Made by a program: the position numbers and the translations under genes. A DNA stretch of 64,000 bases, from assembly GCA_947581755.1 (NCBI GenBank), contig CANPVN010000005.1, positions 22,285 through 86,284 of the forward strand, in the 5' to 3' direction. A model generated the notes under the pieces. It saw only the letters and a program-made list of their open reading frames with translations. It had not been told where the DNA came from and searched no databases. This stretch comes from an uncultured Clostridia bacterium. Lineage in GTDB: Bacteria > Bacillota > Clostridia > Christensenellales > Pumilibacteraceae. The first letter of the stretch is position 1; each line of letters starts with the position of its first letter. Of this stretch, positions 16,940 to 25,737 are shown piece by piece.

Positions 16940-18178
16940 TTAAGCGGATTGTTTTCTCAGTATAACGGGCTTTCCTCTATTCAAAATGCAGTCGCGAGTT
17001 ATAATGATTTTCTCTATGGATTTATCCGAAGGGGCAAAAAACATCAAATCAAGCATCGATTTTTCTATAATCGATCTCAATCCCCTTGCTCCGGTATTAA
17101 GATCTATCGCCTTTTTTGCAATGGCTTCTATTGCCTCGGGTTCAAAATCCAATTCCACTCCGTCAAGTTGCATTAAAAGTTTATATTGTTTGATAAGAGC
17201 ATCTTTTGGCTCCGTTAAAATACTTACCAATGCGGATTTATCCAAAGGATGGAGACTTACGGTTACGGGCACTCTGCCTACAAATTCGGGAATAAGACCG
17301 TATTTTATTAAATCCTGAGGCTGAATTTGTGTAAAAATCTTAGTCGAATCGCTTTCTTCGAATTTAACGTCGGCGCCGAATCCCAAAGAATGTTGGGTCG
17401 TTCTCTTTTCTATAATTCCGTCGAGTCCCACAAATGCTCCGCCGAATATAAACAATATATTAGTCGTATCTATTTGGATACATTCTTGCTGGGGATGTTT
17501 TCTTCCGCCTTGAGGAGGCACGTTTGCGATCGTAGATTCAACAATCTTAAGTAACGCTTGTTGTACTCCCTCACCGGAAACGTCGCGAGTTATGCTGACG
17601 TTTTCTCCTTTTCTTGCTATTTTATCGATTTCATCGATATAAATTATTCCTTTTTCTGCGCGCGCAATATCATAATCGGCATTTTGTATAAGCTTAAGTA
17701 AAATATTTTCCACGTCTTCTCCCACATAACCGGCTTCGGTCAAAGTGGTTGCATCGGCTACGGCAAAAGGCACATTCAAAATTCTCGACAAAGTTTGAGC
17801 CAACAAAGTTTTGCCGCATCCTGTAGGCCCCAACATTAAAATATTGCTCTTTTTAAGTTCTATGCCGTCTTTTTTATTCTTTCCGACATTTTTGGAATTG
17901 AATTCAACTCTTTTATAGTGATTATAAACGGCTACGCTTAACACTCTCTTTGCATCGTCTTGTCCCACGATATAATCGTCAAGCGCAAGTTTAATTTCGG
18001 CAGGAGTCAATAAATTTATACTCCCGCCGTTTTTCACTTTACGCTCTTCGAGTTCCTCATGACAAAGTTCTATGCACTCATCGCAAATATTGACGCCTTT
18101 GGGACTTGTGAACATATGCTGGACTTCATATTCGGATTTCCCGCAAAACATGCAAATCGATTCGAAATTTTTGTTCAA
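16940..18178 (-). CDS. clpX: ATP-dependent protease ATPase subunit ClpX
   Basis: AAA+ unfoldase that feeds tagged substrates into ClpP. The 412-residue protein has the N-terminal zinc-binding domain with C9, C12, C32 and C35, Walker A GPTGCGKT (117-124), pore loop GYVGEDVE (150-157), Walker B IIYIDEID (178-185), and sensor 2 in [12 protein letters not shown]. The IGF-type ClpP-docking loop is present in modified form around HSLGFGAD. It follows clpP by 13 bases in the tig-clpP-clpX operon. Confidence 0.98.
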   Translation of the reverse strand: MNKNFESICMFCGKSEYEVQHMFTSPKGVNICDECIELCHEELEERKVKNGGSINLLTPAEIKLALDDYIVGQDDAKRVLSVAVYNHYKRVEFNSKNVGKNKKDGIELKKSNILMLGPTGCGKTLLAQTLSRILNVPFAVADATTLTEAGYVGEDVENILLKLIQNADYDIARAEKGIIYIDEIDKIARKGENVSITRDVSGEGVQQALLKIVESTIANVPPQGGRKHPQQECIQIDTTNILFIFGGAFVGLDGIIEKRTTQHSLGFGADVKFEESDSTKIFTQIQPQDLIKYGLIPEFVGRVPVTVSLHPLDKSALVSILTEPKDALIKQYKLLMQLDGVELDFEPEAIEAIAKKAIDLNTGARGLRSIIEKSMLDLMFFAPSDKSIEKIIITRDCILNRGKPVILRKQSA

Positions 18179-18191
18179 TTTATACTCCTAA

Positions 18192-18785
18192 TTATTTTCG
18201 TTTATCGAAAATTCTGTCTATAAGACCATACTCCAAGGCTTCTTGCGCGCTCATATAATGATCTCTATCGACATCTTGTTCGATTTTTTCCAACGGCTGA
18301 CCGCTGTTTGAAGCAAGAATAGCATTCATGCGCTTCTTTATTTTCAATATATGCTCGGCTTGAATAGCTATATCGCTCGCTTGCCCTTGTGCGCCGCCCA
18401 TGGGTTGGTGAATCATAATTTCGCTGTTGGGTAGACTGAATCTCTTACCTTTCGTGCCCGACGAGAGCAAGAATGCTCCCATAGATGCAGCCATTCCCAC
18501 ACATATCGTATTGACATCGCACTTTATATAATTCATTGTATCATATATTCCCATACCTGCGGTAACGCTTCCACCGGGACTGTTGATATACAAACTTATA
18601 TCTTTTGTGGAATCCTTGCCTTCGAGATAAATAAGCTGAGCTATTACTATGTTTGCGCTGATATCATCAATCTCTCCCGACAAGAAAACGATACGATCTT
18701 CAAGCATACGAGAATAGATATCATACGTCCTTTCACCCCTGTTGCTTTGCTCAACTACATAAGGGATCAAACTGTTTTTTATCAT
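18192..18785 (-). CDS. clpP: ATP-dependent Clp protease proteolytic subunit
   Basis: Tetradecameric serine protease partnered with ClpX. The catalytic triad is visible in GMAASMGAF (Ser), MIHQPMGG (His) and [10 protein letters not shown] (Asp), equal to S101, H126 and D175 with the start used here. I chose the ATG at 18783-18785 ([13 protein letters not shown]), which matches the family; GGAGG lies 14 bases upstream, somewhat far. An ATG 21 bases earlier overlaps that GGAGG and is less likely. 197 residues, normal length. Confidence 0.97.
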   Translation of the reverse strand: MIKNSLIPYVVEQSNRGERTYDIYSRMLEDRIVFLSGEIDDISANIVIAQLIYLEGKDSTKDISLYINSPGGSVTAGMGIYDTMNYIKCDVNTICVGMAASMGAFLLSSGTKGKRFSLPNSEIMIHQPMGGAQGQASDIAIQAEHILKIKKRMNAILASNSGQPLEKIEQDVDRDHYMSAQEALEYGLIDRIFDKRK

Positions 18786-18864
18786 AGTACTATTATAAAC
18801 CTCCATTCAAATCATTAATCATAAAAAAGATATGTTTTTTTCCGTTTCGATGTCTTTTTTTGAC

Positions 18865-20331
18865 TTATTTATTTTCGCCTTTTTTGGCAGTTGTCTTTTT
18901 GGGTTTTTCGGTAGTCTCTGCGGTCTCTTTTGCAGACGCCGTCTTTTTTGCCGTCGCCTTCTTGGGCTTTTCTGCAGTCTCTGCGGGTTTTTCTTTTTCA
19001 GCGTCGGTCGCTTTCTTGGTTGTCGTCGCTTTTGTTTCCTTTACATATTTGTTTTTAGTCTCAAGGAAAGCGATTGTTTTATCCATCAACGCCTCTTGTC
19101 TTATATAAACATATTGCGAGTCTACCAAGGTCTTTTTGAATTCTTCCGCGGTTTTATTATCTCTTTCCGCCAAAGATTTGATCTTGTTATCCAAATCTTC
19201 ATCGGTAACTTCGATGTCATTGTCTTTTATGAGTTGTTCAACAACAAGTCTCGTCTTAACGGAATTTTCCGCTTCGGGTCTTCTTTGCTCTCTGAAGTTC
19301 TGAAGATTGGAATTTGTTATTTTGAAATAATCATCAATCTTCATATTCGGATACATATATGAAATTCTGTATTTAAAATCATCTATTATATAATCGAGTT
19401 GGGATTCTATCATACAATCGGGAATTTCAACTTCGGCATTCTTGACTACCGCATCGAGAAGTTTGTTTTCGTCGTTGTATTTTGCGTTAGAAGCCTTTCG
19501 CTCGGTAATATTCTTTTTAATATCTGCCTTATATTCGGCGAGAGTTTCGAATTTAGATGTATCGGAAGCAAACTTATCGTTTAATTCGGGCAATTCTTTT
19601 ACAAAGATTTTAAGAACGGTTACGGTAAAAACAGCGTCTTTGCCTGAAATATTTTCAACCCCGTAATCATCGGGAAATTTGACATTGAGATCTTTTGTTT
19701 CGCCTATCTTCATTCCGATCATTTGTTCTTCGAATCCGGGGATAAATTGTCCGCTTCCTATGGTAAGCATCTGATTTTTGGCAGTACCGCCCTGAAAAGC
19801 GACCCCGTCGATCTTACCGCAATAATTTAGATTTACTATATCTCCGTTTTGTACTTCTCTGTCGGTAATTTCGATTTGGCGACTTAATTTTTCACGCGCG
19901 ATTTCCAATTCGGAATCGACTTCTTCGTCTGTAACCGTATATTCGGTTTTGGGTATTTCAAGTCCCGTATATGCGCCGAGTTTTACTTCGGGCTTTATTG
20001 ATACCAAAGTCGAAAATATCAATCCGTTATTATCGAATTTTTCGATTTCTATATGAGGTTGTTCTACGGGTATTATATCTTCGTGTTCATCGAGCGCTTT
20101 AACATATACTTCATTTACGCAATTATTGAATGCCTCGTCGAAAAATACATTTGCACCGTAAGTCATTTCGATAATCTTACGAGTAGCATGCCCTTTTCTG
20201 AATCCTTGAACATTGTATTTGTTCTTTGTTTCACGATAAACCTTGTCTACTTTAGCTTCCCATTCATTTGCATCCACTTCAAAAGTGAATTTAACTTGAC
20301 TCTTTTTAAGTCTTTCAATTTCGTATTTCAT
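18865..20331 (-). CDS. tig: Trigger factor (peptidyl-prolyl isomerase chaperone) with Lys/Ala-rich tail
   Basis: Ribosome-bound chaperone and FKBP-type prolyl isomerase acting on nascent chains. The ribosome-docking motif is GFRKGHATRKI (residues 43-53), with changes from the usual GFRKGKAPxxI. The FKBP domain (about 155-245) contains GDIVNLNYCGKIDG and FIPGFEEQMIGMKIGE, and the helical C-terminal chaperone region runs to about 430. A 56-residue tail follows (433-488), rich in Lys, Ala, Thr and Glu with an imperfect repeat of AEKPKKATAKK and TEKPKKTTAKK. Typical trigger factors end near residue 430. GGAGG precedes the ATG, and a consensus promoter lies at 20358-20386. Confidence 0.96.
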   Translation of the reverse strand: MKYEIERLKKSQVKFTFEVDANEWEAKVDKVYRETKNKYNVQGFRKGHATRKIIEMTYGANVFFDEAFNNCVNEVYVKALDEHEDIIPVEQPHIEIEKFDNNGLIFSTLVSIKPEVKLGAYTGLEIPKTEYTVTDEEVDSELEIAREKLSRQIEITDREVQNGDIVNLNYCGKIDGVAFQGGTAKNQMLTIGSGQFIPGFEEQMIGMKIGETKDLNVKFPDDYGVENISGKDAVFTVTVLKIFVKELPELNDKFASDTSKFETLAEYKADIKKNITERKASNAKYNDENKLLDAVVKNAEVEIPDCMIESQLDYIIDDFKYRISYMYPNMKIDDYFKITNSNLQNFREQRRPEAENSVKTRLVVEQLIKDNDIEVTDEDLDNKIKSLAERDNKTAEEFKKTLVDSQYVYIRQEALMDKTIAFLETKNKYVKETKATTTKKATDAEKEKPAETAEKPKKATAKKTASAKETAETTEKPKKTTAKKGENK

Positions 20332-20357
20332 TATATCCTCCGATTTTATGCCATAAC

Positions 20358-20386
20358 ATTATACTATAAAGGAAAGACATTGTCAA
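20358..20386 (-). promoter_or_regulatory. Consensus sigma-A promoter of tig-clpP-clpX
   Basis: On the minus strand TTGACA (20381-20386), a 17-base spacer and TATAAT (20358-20363): a perfect consensus promoter for the tig operon, back to back with the rqcH promoter. Confidence 0.9.
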
Positions 20387-20393
20387 ATTGTAT

Positions 20394-20422
20394 TTGACTA
20401 TTTTGTCGGTTAAGTTTATAAT
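20394..20422 (+). promoter_or_regulatory. Sigma-A promoter of rqcH
   Basis: TTGACT (20394-20399), a 17-base spacer and TATAAT (20417-20422), 35 bases before the rqcH ATG. Only eight bases separate its -35 from the -35 of the divergent tig promoter. Confidence 0.88.
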
Positions 20423-20457
20423 CTTATATGAAAAATATTTGAAAACCGGAGTAGATC

Positions 20458-22158
20458 ATGCCGAATGACGCTATAATTTATTATCGACAGGCAAACGCTT
20501 TGAATGACTTGCTTAGCGGCGGAAGAATAGATAAAATAATCATGCCTTCCAAAGATATGATAGAATTATTTATCCACGCAAAAGGAAACAATTATTGTTT
20601 GCTGATGTCTGCCGAACCCTCTCATTCGAGAATACAACTGACTTCCGTCCGTTTGCCGACGCTCCCCACAGCTCCCGCATTTTTGATGCACCTTCGAAAG
20701 CATATAGGGAACGGCAAAATTTTGTCGGTGGAAAGCGTAAAATACGAAAGGATAGTCATAATAAGGATTCTGAAAACAGATGAGTTGTTTGATGCCACCG
20801 AAAAACAGTTGTTTATTGAAGTAATAGGCAAATACAGCAATATTATTCTTGTGAATGCCGATGGAAAGATTTCCGAAAGTATAAAACATATACCGCTTGA
20901 CGCTACGAGCAAACGTCAGATATTACCCGGGATGAATTATGTTTTACCGGAAGCGCAAAATAAACTTACATTGGCGGAGCATGAACAATTTACTCAAAAG
21001 CTTATGCAATTCGAAGGTGCGAATTTGTATAACTATATAATGAGTAATCTTGCGGGGTTTTCCCCCGCTTCCATCCGAGAAGCGATTTACAGAGTTTTGG
21101 GGGCGAAGGATTATAGCGGAAAATTATCCGATGAAACAGCCGCGAAATTGACCGAAACTCTTAATATGTTATATGAACAAGAAGGGACTCCCTGCGTCTA
21201 TTTCAATAACGGTATCCCCTGCGATTTTTCGGCTACGGAATTTTTAAGTCTCGGTACCGACATGAAAAAATATTCCGCGCTTGGCGACGCCATGGATGTC
21301 TATTTTTCGGCAGCGGCAAATACAAAAACCGAAACAAACACCGAAAAGAACAAGTTGGCAAACGAAATACGGCACCTTATTTCCAAAAACTCAAAAAAAA
21401 TAGCCAATTTCGAAACCAAAAGAGCGGAAAATCAAGAATATGAAGAAATGAGAATCAAAGGAGAACTTATAACCGCAAATATTTATCGAATCGCTCCGAA
21501 AGCAACCACTGTTACTCTCGATAATTATTATACAGGCAAGCCCATAAACATAGCGTTGGATCCACAAAAAACGCCGCAGCAAAACGCGCAGAATTATTAT
21601 AAAAAATATTCCAAAATGAAAAAAACAATAGAAATGTGCGAATTGCAAATCGAAAAGGGTCGAGAAGAGATCGAAGCATTGGAACAATTACAGTTAAATC
21701 TTTCTTTATGCTCCACTCCCGCAGAACTCGATGAAGTCTTTTCGGAAGCCGAAAAAATAGGGATCAACGCCAATCCGCATAAACACAACAAAAAGAAAAT
21801 AATTCTATCGGAACCTATAAGACTTTTAATTATGGATTATGAAGTTATGATAGGAAAAAACAGTATACAGAACGAAAGAATAACAAGATCCGCAAAACCC
21901 GAAGATATTTGGCTGCACGCAAGCAAAATTCCCGGAAGTCACGTTATAATAAAGAATATAAACGGAGCCATAGTGCCCGATTCCGTGATAGAAACGGCAG
22001 CGCGTCATTGCGCATATTTTTCCAAAGCGGGAAATGCCGACAAAGTACCTGTAGATTACACTTTTAAAAAATACGTTTCCAAACCAAAGGATGCCCCCAT
22101 GGGAAAATTTGTCTATACCAATCAAAAGACGATTTATGTATCCCCTTTGAAACCTTAG
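20458..22158 (+). CDS. rqcH: Rqc2/NFACT family protein, ribosome quality control (RqcH)
   Basis: Binds obstructed 50S subunits carrying peptidyl-tRNA and, in Bacillus, recruits tRNA-Ala to add C-terminal alanine tails that mark the chain for ClpXP. The 566-residue protein has the NFACT-N domain (about 1-200, with QPSHSRIQLT-like SAEPSHSRIQLT and the segment LPGMNYVLP), helix-hairpin and coiled-coil region (about 290-420), and the NFACT-R domain with PEDIWLHASKIPGSHVIIKN near residue 480. Older annotations call this a fibronectin-binding protein. It stands alone between its own promoter and a strong terminator, next to tig-clpP-clpX. Confidence 0.95.
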   Translation: MPNDAIIYYRQANALNDLLSGGRIDKIIMPSKDMIELFIHAKGNNYCLLMSAEPSHSRIQLTSVRLPTLPTAPAFLMHLRKHIGNGKILSVESVKYERIVIIRILKTDELFDATEKQLFIEVIGKYSNIILVNADGKISESIKHIPLDATSKRQILPGMNYVLPEAQNKLTLAEHEQFTQKLMQFEGANLYNYIMSNLAGFSPASIREAIYRVLGAKDYSGKLSDETAAKLTETLNMLYEQEGTPCVYFNNGIPCDFSATEFLSLGTDMKKYSALGDAMDVYFSAAANTKTETNTEKNKLANEIRHLISKNSKKIANFETKRAENQEYEEMRIKGELITANIYRIAPKATTVTLDNYYTGKPINIALDPQKTPQQNAQNYYKKYSKMKKTIEMCELQIEKGREEIEALEQLQLNLSLCSTPAELDEVFSEAEKIGINANPHKHNKKKIILSEPIRLLIMDYEVMIGKNSIQNERITRSAKPEDIWLHASKIPGSHVIIKNINGAIVPDSVIETAARHCAYFSKAGNADKVPVDYTFKKYVSKPKDAPMGKFVYTNQKTIYVSPLKP

Positions 22159-22172
22159 AATACCATATAAAT

Positions 22173-22222
22173 TTATAATAAATAAGCGGTTAGAATTTGC
22201 TCTAACCGCTTATTTATTATAA
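22173..22222. terminator. Bidirectional terminator with a 22-bp perfect stem
   Basis: The segment 22173-22194 pairs perfectly with 22201-22222 around a six-base loop (ATTTGC). The GC-rich core is AAGCGGTTAGA and the outer arms are A/T-only, giving T-rich tails both ways. It serves rqcH (plus) and the small membrane protein gene (minus). Confidence 0.88.
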
Positions 22223-22257
22223 TATTGTTCTATCACGATTTTGTTTTTCAGTGATTA

Positions 22258-22581
22258 TTAAAGAGAGTAATTCAAATAAATACAAACTCCGGCAAGAATA
22301 ATTCCCACAGCCATAAATACTATTATTGTTATGGCTTTCTTAAATTCGGGAGATCTCTTATTGACATCTCCTGTCAAGAAAAGGATTGCTCTTATCATTG
22401 ATATTGCTGCCGGTACAATAAAGAACGCCAAACCGATCGTCATTATCAACAATCCCGTTTCATATAGACATAAGCTGATGATAATCAAAATAGCCGATAC
22501 AACCATCATGATATCGCATAATTGTCTCATGCCAAAAGGTTTAAAATATGATACAAATGCATTTTGTTTTTTTTCTGCCAT
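22258..22581 (-). CDS. Small membrane protein of unknown function
   Basis: 107 residues with three hydrophobic helices (about 24-42, 44-67 and 83-104), a basic N-terminus and a short loop GDVNKRSPEFKK between the second and third helices. I do not recognise the family. GGGAG lies about ten bases before the ATG, and it has its own promoter (22628-22656) and the shared terminator, so it is a monocistronic, probably expressed gene. Confidence 0.8.
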   Translation of the reverse strand: MAEKKQNAFVSYFKPFGMRQLCDIMMVVSAILIIISLCLYETGLLIMTIGLAFFIVPAAISMIRAILFLTGDVNKRSPEFKKAITIIVFMAVGIILAGVCIYLNYSL

Positions 22582-22627
22582 AAAAGTAAAATCTCCCGAT
22601 TCGGTTTAAAAAATAACTATCCTTAAT

Positions 22628-22656
22628 ATTCTAATATATTAAAATCGTTTTGTCAA
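22628..22656 (-). promoter_or_regulatory. Sigma-A promoter of the small membrane protein gene
   Basis: On the minus strand TTGACA (22651-22656), a 17-base spacer and TAGAAT (22628-22633), about 47 bases before the ATG at 22581. Confidence 0.85.
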
Positions 22657-22686
22657 GTTTTTAGAGTATTATAATTGCGATTCGCC

Positions 22687-23592
22687 TTAAAGTTTTTCTC
22701 TTCTCAATGTATTTAATACCGTAAGAAAATCCTCTGGCTCTTCCGCAACAAATTCAAGCGGCTTCTTTGTTATCGGATGAATGAATTTCAATGAATATGA
22801 ATGTAATAACTGTCCTTGTGTTTTGAAGCGTTGTTTCTTAAAGCCATAATCTTCATCACCCACTATAGGATGCCCCTTGTACTTACAATGCACGCGTATT
22901 TGATGAGTGCGTCCCGTTATCAAATCAAATTCCACATAAGAATTTTTCTCGAATGTTTCCAATGTTCTGTAGCCTGTACGGGATTCTCTTCCGTCAAACG
23001 CCACCGTCATTAACTTTCTGTCTTTTTTATCTCTGCCTATCGGAGCATCTATTATTCCCGTTTCGGGAAAAAAAACGCCTTCTACTATCGCATGATAAGT
23101 TTTTTTGATTTCACGAGCCGCTATCATTTTCGACAATGCCAAATGAGCAACATCGTTTTTCGCGACAACCATAAGTCCCGTTGTGTTTTTATCCAACCTG
23201 TGTACAATACCCGGTCGAATTACGCCGCCTATTGCAGATAAATTTTTTAATCTGTACATAAGCGCATTTACCAGAGTTCCCGTATAATTTCCCGAAGCGG
23301 GATGAACCACCATTCCCCGCGCTTTGTTTATAACAGCCAAATCATCATCTTCGTAAATTATATCCAATGGAATATCTTCGGGATCGATTTCCGAAACGGG
23401 ATCGGGAATTTCCAATTCTATTACATCACCCGAAGAAACGATTTTACCCGATTTGACTTTTTCTCCGTTGAGCAGAATCTTACCGACGCTATTCAATTTT
23501 GTAATAAAAGATCTTGTATATTCTGTCGTAGAGGTAAGATATATATCGAGTCTTATCGGGTTATCTGTTTCCGCAACTATCAAATTCTTCAC
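22687..23592 (-). CDS. rluD: RluD-family large-subunit rRNA pseudouridine synthase
   Basis: Converts uridines in 23S rRNA to pseudouridine. It has an N-terminal S4 RNA-binding domain (FITKLNSVGKILLNGEKVKSG region) and the catalytic domain with GIVHRLDKNTTGLMVVAK, the Asp in HRLD being the nucleophile (D134 with the start used), and ITGRTHQIRVH. I chose the GTG at 23590-23592, preceded by GGCGGAG, because the protein then starts NLIVAETDNPIRLD, as in the family. A start at 23643 would add 17 residues that only overlap lspA. Even so it overlaps lspA by 32 bases. Gene order lspA-rluD is conserved in Bacillota. Confidence 0.94.
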   Translation of the reverse strand: MKNLIVAETDNPIRLDIYLTSTTEYTRSFITKLNSVGKILLNGEKVKSGKIVSSGDVIELEIPDPVSEIDPEDIPLDIIYEDDDLAVINKARGMVVHPASGNYTGTLVNALMYRLKNLSAIGGVIRPGIVHRLDKNTTGLMVVAKNDVAHLALSKMIAAREIKKTYHAIVEGVFFPETGIIDAPIGRDKKDRKLMTVAFDGRESRTGYRTLETFEKNSYVEFDLITGRTHQIRVHCKYKGHPIVGDEDYGFKKQRFKTQGQLLHSYSLKFIHPITKKPLEFVAEEPEDFLTVLNTLRREKL

Positions 23593-24256
23593 TGTTCGCT
23601 CCGCCTTCGGAATTATTCTCTTGTTTTTCGGTGGATAAACCATTGAGTTCGGCGGTAGTCATTTCTCGGTCGGATTTCTTTTTCTCTTTGCTGTTTTTGT
23701 CCTCGAAAAAGAAGATTATAAAGACGGCAAAAAGTATGACGCCCACGGTCAAAAAGGAATCGGCTATATTAAATACCGCGAAACTCTTACCGAGAGGTCC
23801 CAAATCCAAACCGAAATAAACAATTTCTATAAAATCTCTTACATATCCGAATGCTATCCTATCGATAAGATTGCCGATAGCTCCGCCTATAATAAAACTG
23901 ACGGCAAGTTTTGCCACAAATTTTTTGTTCCTGAGCCAATATAACAGAAAGAAAAAAAGAATCAAAGCGAGAAAAGTGAGAACAATAAAAAATATCATTA
24001 TACCTTTATCGCTCATTATTTTTTCCAGCCCGAATGCCCAACCGAACCCAGCTTTATTATTAAGCGTATAATGCCAATTAAGGAAATTGGGAATAAATTG
24101 TATGATTTCTTCCTCTTCCATGTTTGACTGAACAATGGTTTTTGTAACAAGGTCAAGTATTACAGCGCCGATTATAATGACAAATTCGATTTTATTGTCT
24201 TTGATATATTGCCAAAAGGCTTTGAAAAAATCCGTAAATTTACTTTTTGTCTTCAT
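23561..24256 (-). CDS. lspA: Lipoprotein signal peptidase (signal peptidase II) with extended C-terminus
   Basis: Membrane aspartic protease that removes signal peptides from prolipoproteins after lipidation. Four helices are visible, and the catalytic pair lies in GNLIDRIAFGYVRDF (D132) and FNIADSFLTVG (D166). LspA is usually 150-170 residues; this one has 231. The extra part is a charged C-terminal tail (about 186-231, with NSKEKKKSDREMTT and a Glu/Asn/Ser-rich end), the last ten residues of which overlap the 5' end of rluD. A charged cytoplasmic loop of MEEEE near residue 46 is also unusual. It overlaps sepF by 17 bases. Confidence 0.95.
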   Translation of the reverse strand: MKTKSKFTDFFKAFWQYIKDNKIEFVIIIGAVILDLVTKTIVQSNMEEEEIIQFIPNFLNWHYTLNNKAGFGWAFGLEKIMSDKGIMIFFIVLTFLALILFFFLLYWLRNKKFVAKLAVSFIIGGAIGNLIDRIAFGYVRDFIEIVYFGLDLGPLGKSFAVFNIADSFLTVGVILFAVFIIFFFEDKNSKEKKKSDREMTTAELNGLSTEKQENNSEGGANSEEFDSCGNR

Positions 24257-24728
24257 AAGGTACCGCTACTTCCACTCCTTCGGGAGAAAGGAAAAAGATA
24301 TTGCTTGAAATTCTGTGAATGCTTCCGTTAAGAGCGTAAGTAGCCCCCGATATAAAATCCAAAACTCTTTGCGCCGAAGTCGGTTCCGCATCATCGAGAT
24401 TGACAATCGCGGGTTCTCTCCTTTTCAGAAAATCAATCAAAGTCTGCACATCATCCGGTGTAGTCGGTTTATAAACGACTACATTCTGATAATTGCGCGG
24501 AATGGAATCGATATTCGAATAAATTTGAGAACCGGGAGTCGGATTAGTCGGAGTTTGATAAGCGGGCATATAATTTTGTTTGGAAGGCGATCTCATATCG
24601 GATGACGGATATATGGGTTGAGGATTATAACCGTTGTTGGGATATATATCCTCATAAAATTCATAATCGTCTGTATTATCCTGTTTATTATTATCCCTAC
24701 CTCTTCTTCTGTCTCCGAAAATAGACAT
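24240..24728 (-). CDS. sepF: Cell division protein SepF
   Basis: Membrane-binding partner of FtsZ that bends and aligns protofilament rings at the septum. The 162-residue protein has an N-terminal amphipathic/charged start, a Pro/Asn/Tyr-rich linker (about 25-80) and the conserved SepF domain (about 82-160) with VVVYKPTTPDDVQTLIDFL, AIVNLDDAEPTSAQRVLDFISGATYALNG broken here at A-x-x-RVLDF-x-SG, and IFFLSPEGVEV. It starts just after yggS with GGAGG upstream. The yggS-sepF pair is conserved; ylmG, ylmH and divIVA of the Bacillus cluster are missing here. Confidence 0.97.
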   Translation of the reverse strand: MSIFGDRRRGRDNNKQDNTDDYEFYEDIYPNNGYNPQPIYPSSDMRSPSKQNYMPAYQTPTNPTPGSQIYSNIDSIPRNYQNVVVYKPTTPDDVQTLIDFLKRREPAIVNLDDAEPTSAQRVLDFISGATYALNGSIHRISSNIFFLSPEGVEVAVPYEDKK

Positions 24729-24731
24729 TAA

Positions 24732-25400
24732 TTAATTACCTCCGTTATATATTCTCGGTCCGAAAATAGCTTTACCGATACGTATGATATTAGCCCCGTA
24801 TTTTATCGCAATTTTATAATCGTCGCTCATTCCCATGGACAACCATTTAAAATTATACTTTGTTTTATTGTTTTCGTATAATGTCTGCATTCGAGCATAC
24901 AAATCTTCCTTTGCGCCTATAGGCATGACGGTCATAAGTCCGCTCAAATGTAGGTTACTCTTAAGCGTTATGTAATCCGCGAGTTCGTTTAGTTTGTCCT
25001 CGGGAATTCCGCTCTTGTTTTCTTCGCATCCTATATTGACTTCGATGAGAACATCCATCGTAACTCCGACATTGCCGCATCTTAAATCGATTTCATCGAC
25101 AAGTTCTGGTCTGTCAACAGAATGGATCATTTTTACTTTATCCGCTATATATTTAACTTTATTTGTTTGTAAAGCGCCTATTTGATGCCAATTATATTTT
25201 GTCGTTACAAGAGGATATTTTTCTTTGAGTTCCTGAACTTTATTTTCCCCTATATCGGTGATACCGTAAGTTCCCAACTCGTTGATTATTTCCGCAGGAA
25301 TTGTTTTGGTTGCGCATAATAAAGTCACCGATTGCTTAGCGAGAGAAATTTCTTCTTTTATCTTCTCGATATTTGCCTTGATATGTTCGGAATCCAACAT
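24732..25400 (-). CDS. YggS-family PLP homeostasis protein
   Basis: Pyridoxal-phosphate-binding protein of the YggS/YlmE/PROSC family, which buffers PLP levels. The 222-residue single TIM-barrel has the PLP lysine in LLCATKTIPAEII, the motif IGENKVQELKEKY, WHQIGALQTNKVKY and the C-terminal LSMGMSDDYKIAIKYGANIIRIG. It heads the yggS-sepF-lspA-rluD cluster, the usual position for ylmE. No confident promoter was found in 25401-25581. Confidence 0.96.
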   Translation of the reverse strand: MLDSEHIKANIEKIKEEISLAKQSVTLLCATKTIPAEIINELGTYGITDIGENKVQELKEKYPLVTTKYNWHQIGALQTNKVKYIADKVKMIHSVDRPELVDEIDLRCGNVGVTMDVLIEVNIGCEENKSGIPEDKLNELADYITLKSNLHLSGLMTVMPIGAKEDLYARMQTLYENNKTKYNFKWLSMGMSDDYKIAIKYGANIIRIGKAIFGPRIYNGGN

Positions 25401-25581
25401 ATAAAATTTTCTCCAACATTTGATATTTTAATGTTTTTTACAGAAAATACTATGATTATGTCCAATTTTATGTTTTATATAACAGTCTTTTTATTCGATT
25501 ATATAGATTAATATCGCAAGAAAAATTTTCAAGGAAAAATTTTTTCATTTTACAGATACTTTTTTTATAAGGAGCAATCTC

Positions 25582-25707
25582 ATGAAAAAGAAGTCTAAGC
25601 ATTCATCAAAATTTTTCTCGAAAAACTTCAATCCTTCGGGTAGTTATACCGGAAACTATATCGATAAAGATTACAGCAAGCCCGAACAAGATGCAGATGA
25701 TTTATAG
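25582..25707 (+). CDS. Short uncharacterised 41-residue protein
   Basis: An ATG at 25582 opens a 41-codon frame with AAGGAG seven bases upstream. The protein is basic at first (MKKKSKHSSKFFSKNF) and ends NPSGSYTGNY, then an acidic tail EQDADDL. G-S-Y-T-G followed by an acidic DADDL end is a pattern I associate with small conserved proteins in Clostridia, but I cannot name a family. It is convergent with the galT-like gene, with a hairpin between. The strong ribosome binding site supports real translation. Confidence 0.65.
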   Translation: MKKKSKHSSKFFSKNFNPSGSYTGNYIDKDYSKPEQDADDL

Positions 25708-25735
25708 ATATTACTCCGAATAACGAAGTAATATC
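25707..25735. terminator. Possible bidirectional hairpin between convergent genes
   Basis: GATATTACT (25707-25715) pairs with AGTAATATC (25727-25735), with CG/CG continuing inside. It sits exactly between the 41-residue gene and the convergent galT-like gene. There is no strong T-run, so termination would be weak. Confidence 0.4.
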
Positions 25736-25737
25736 CA

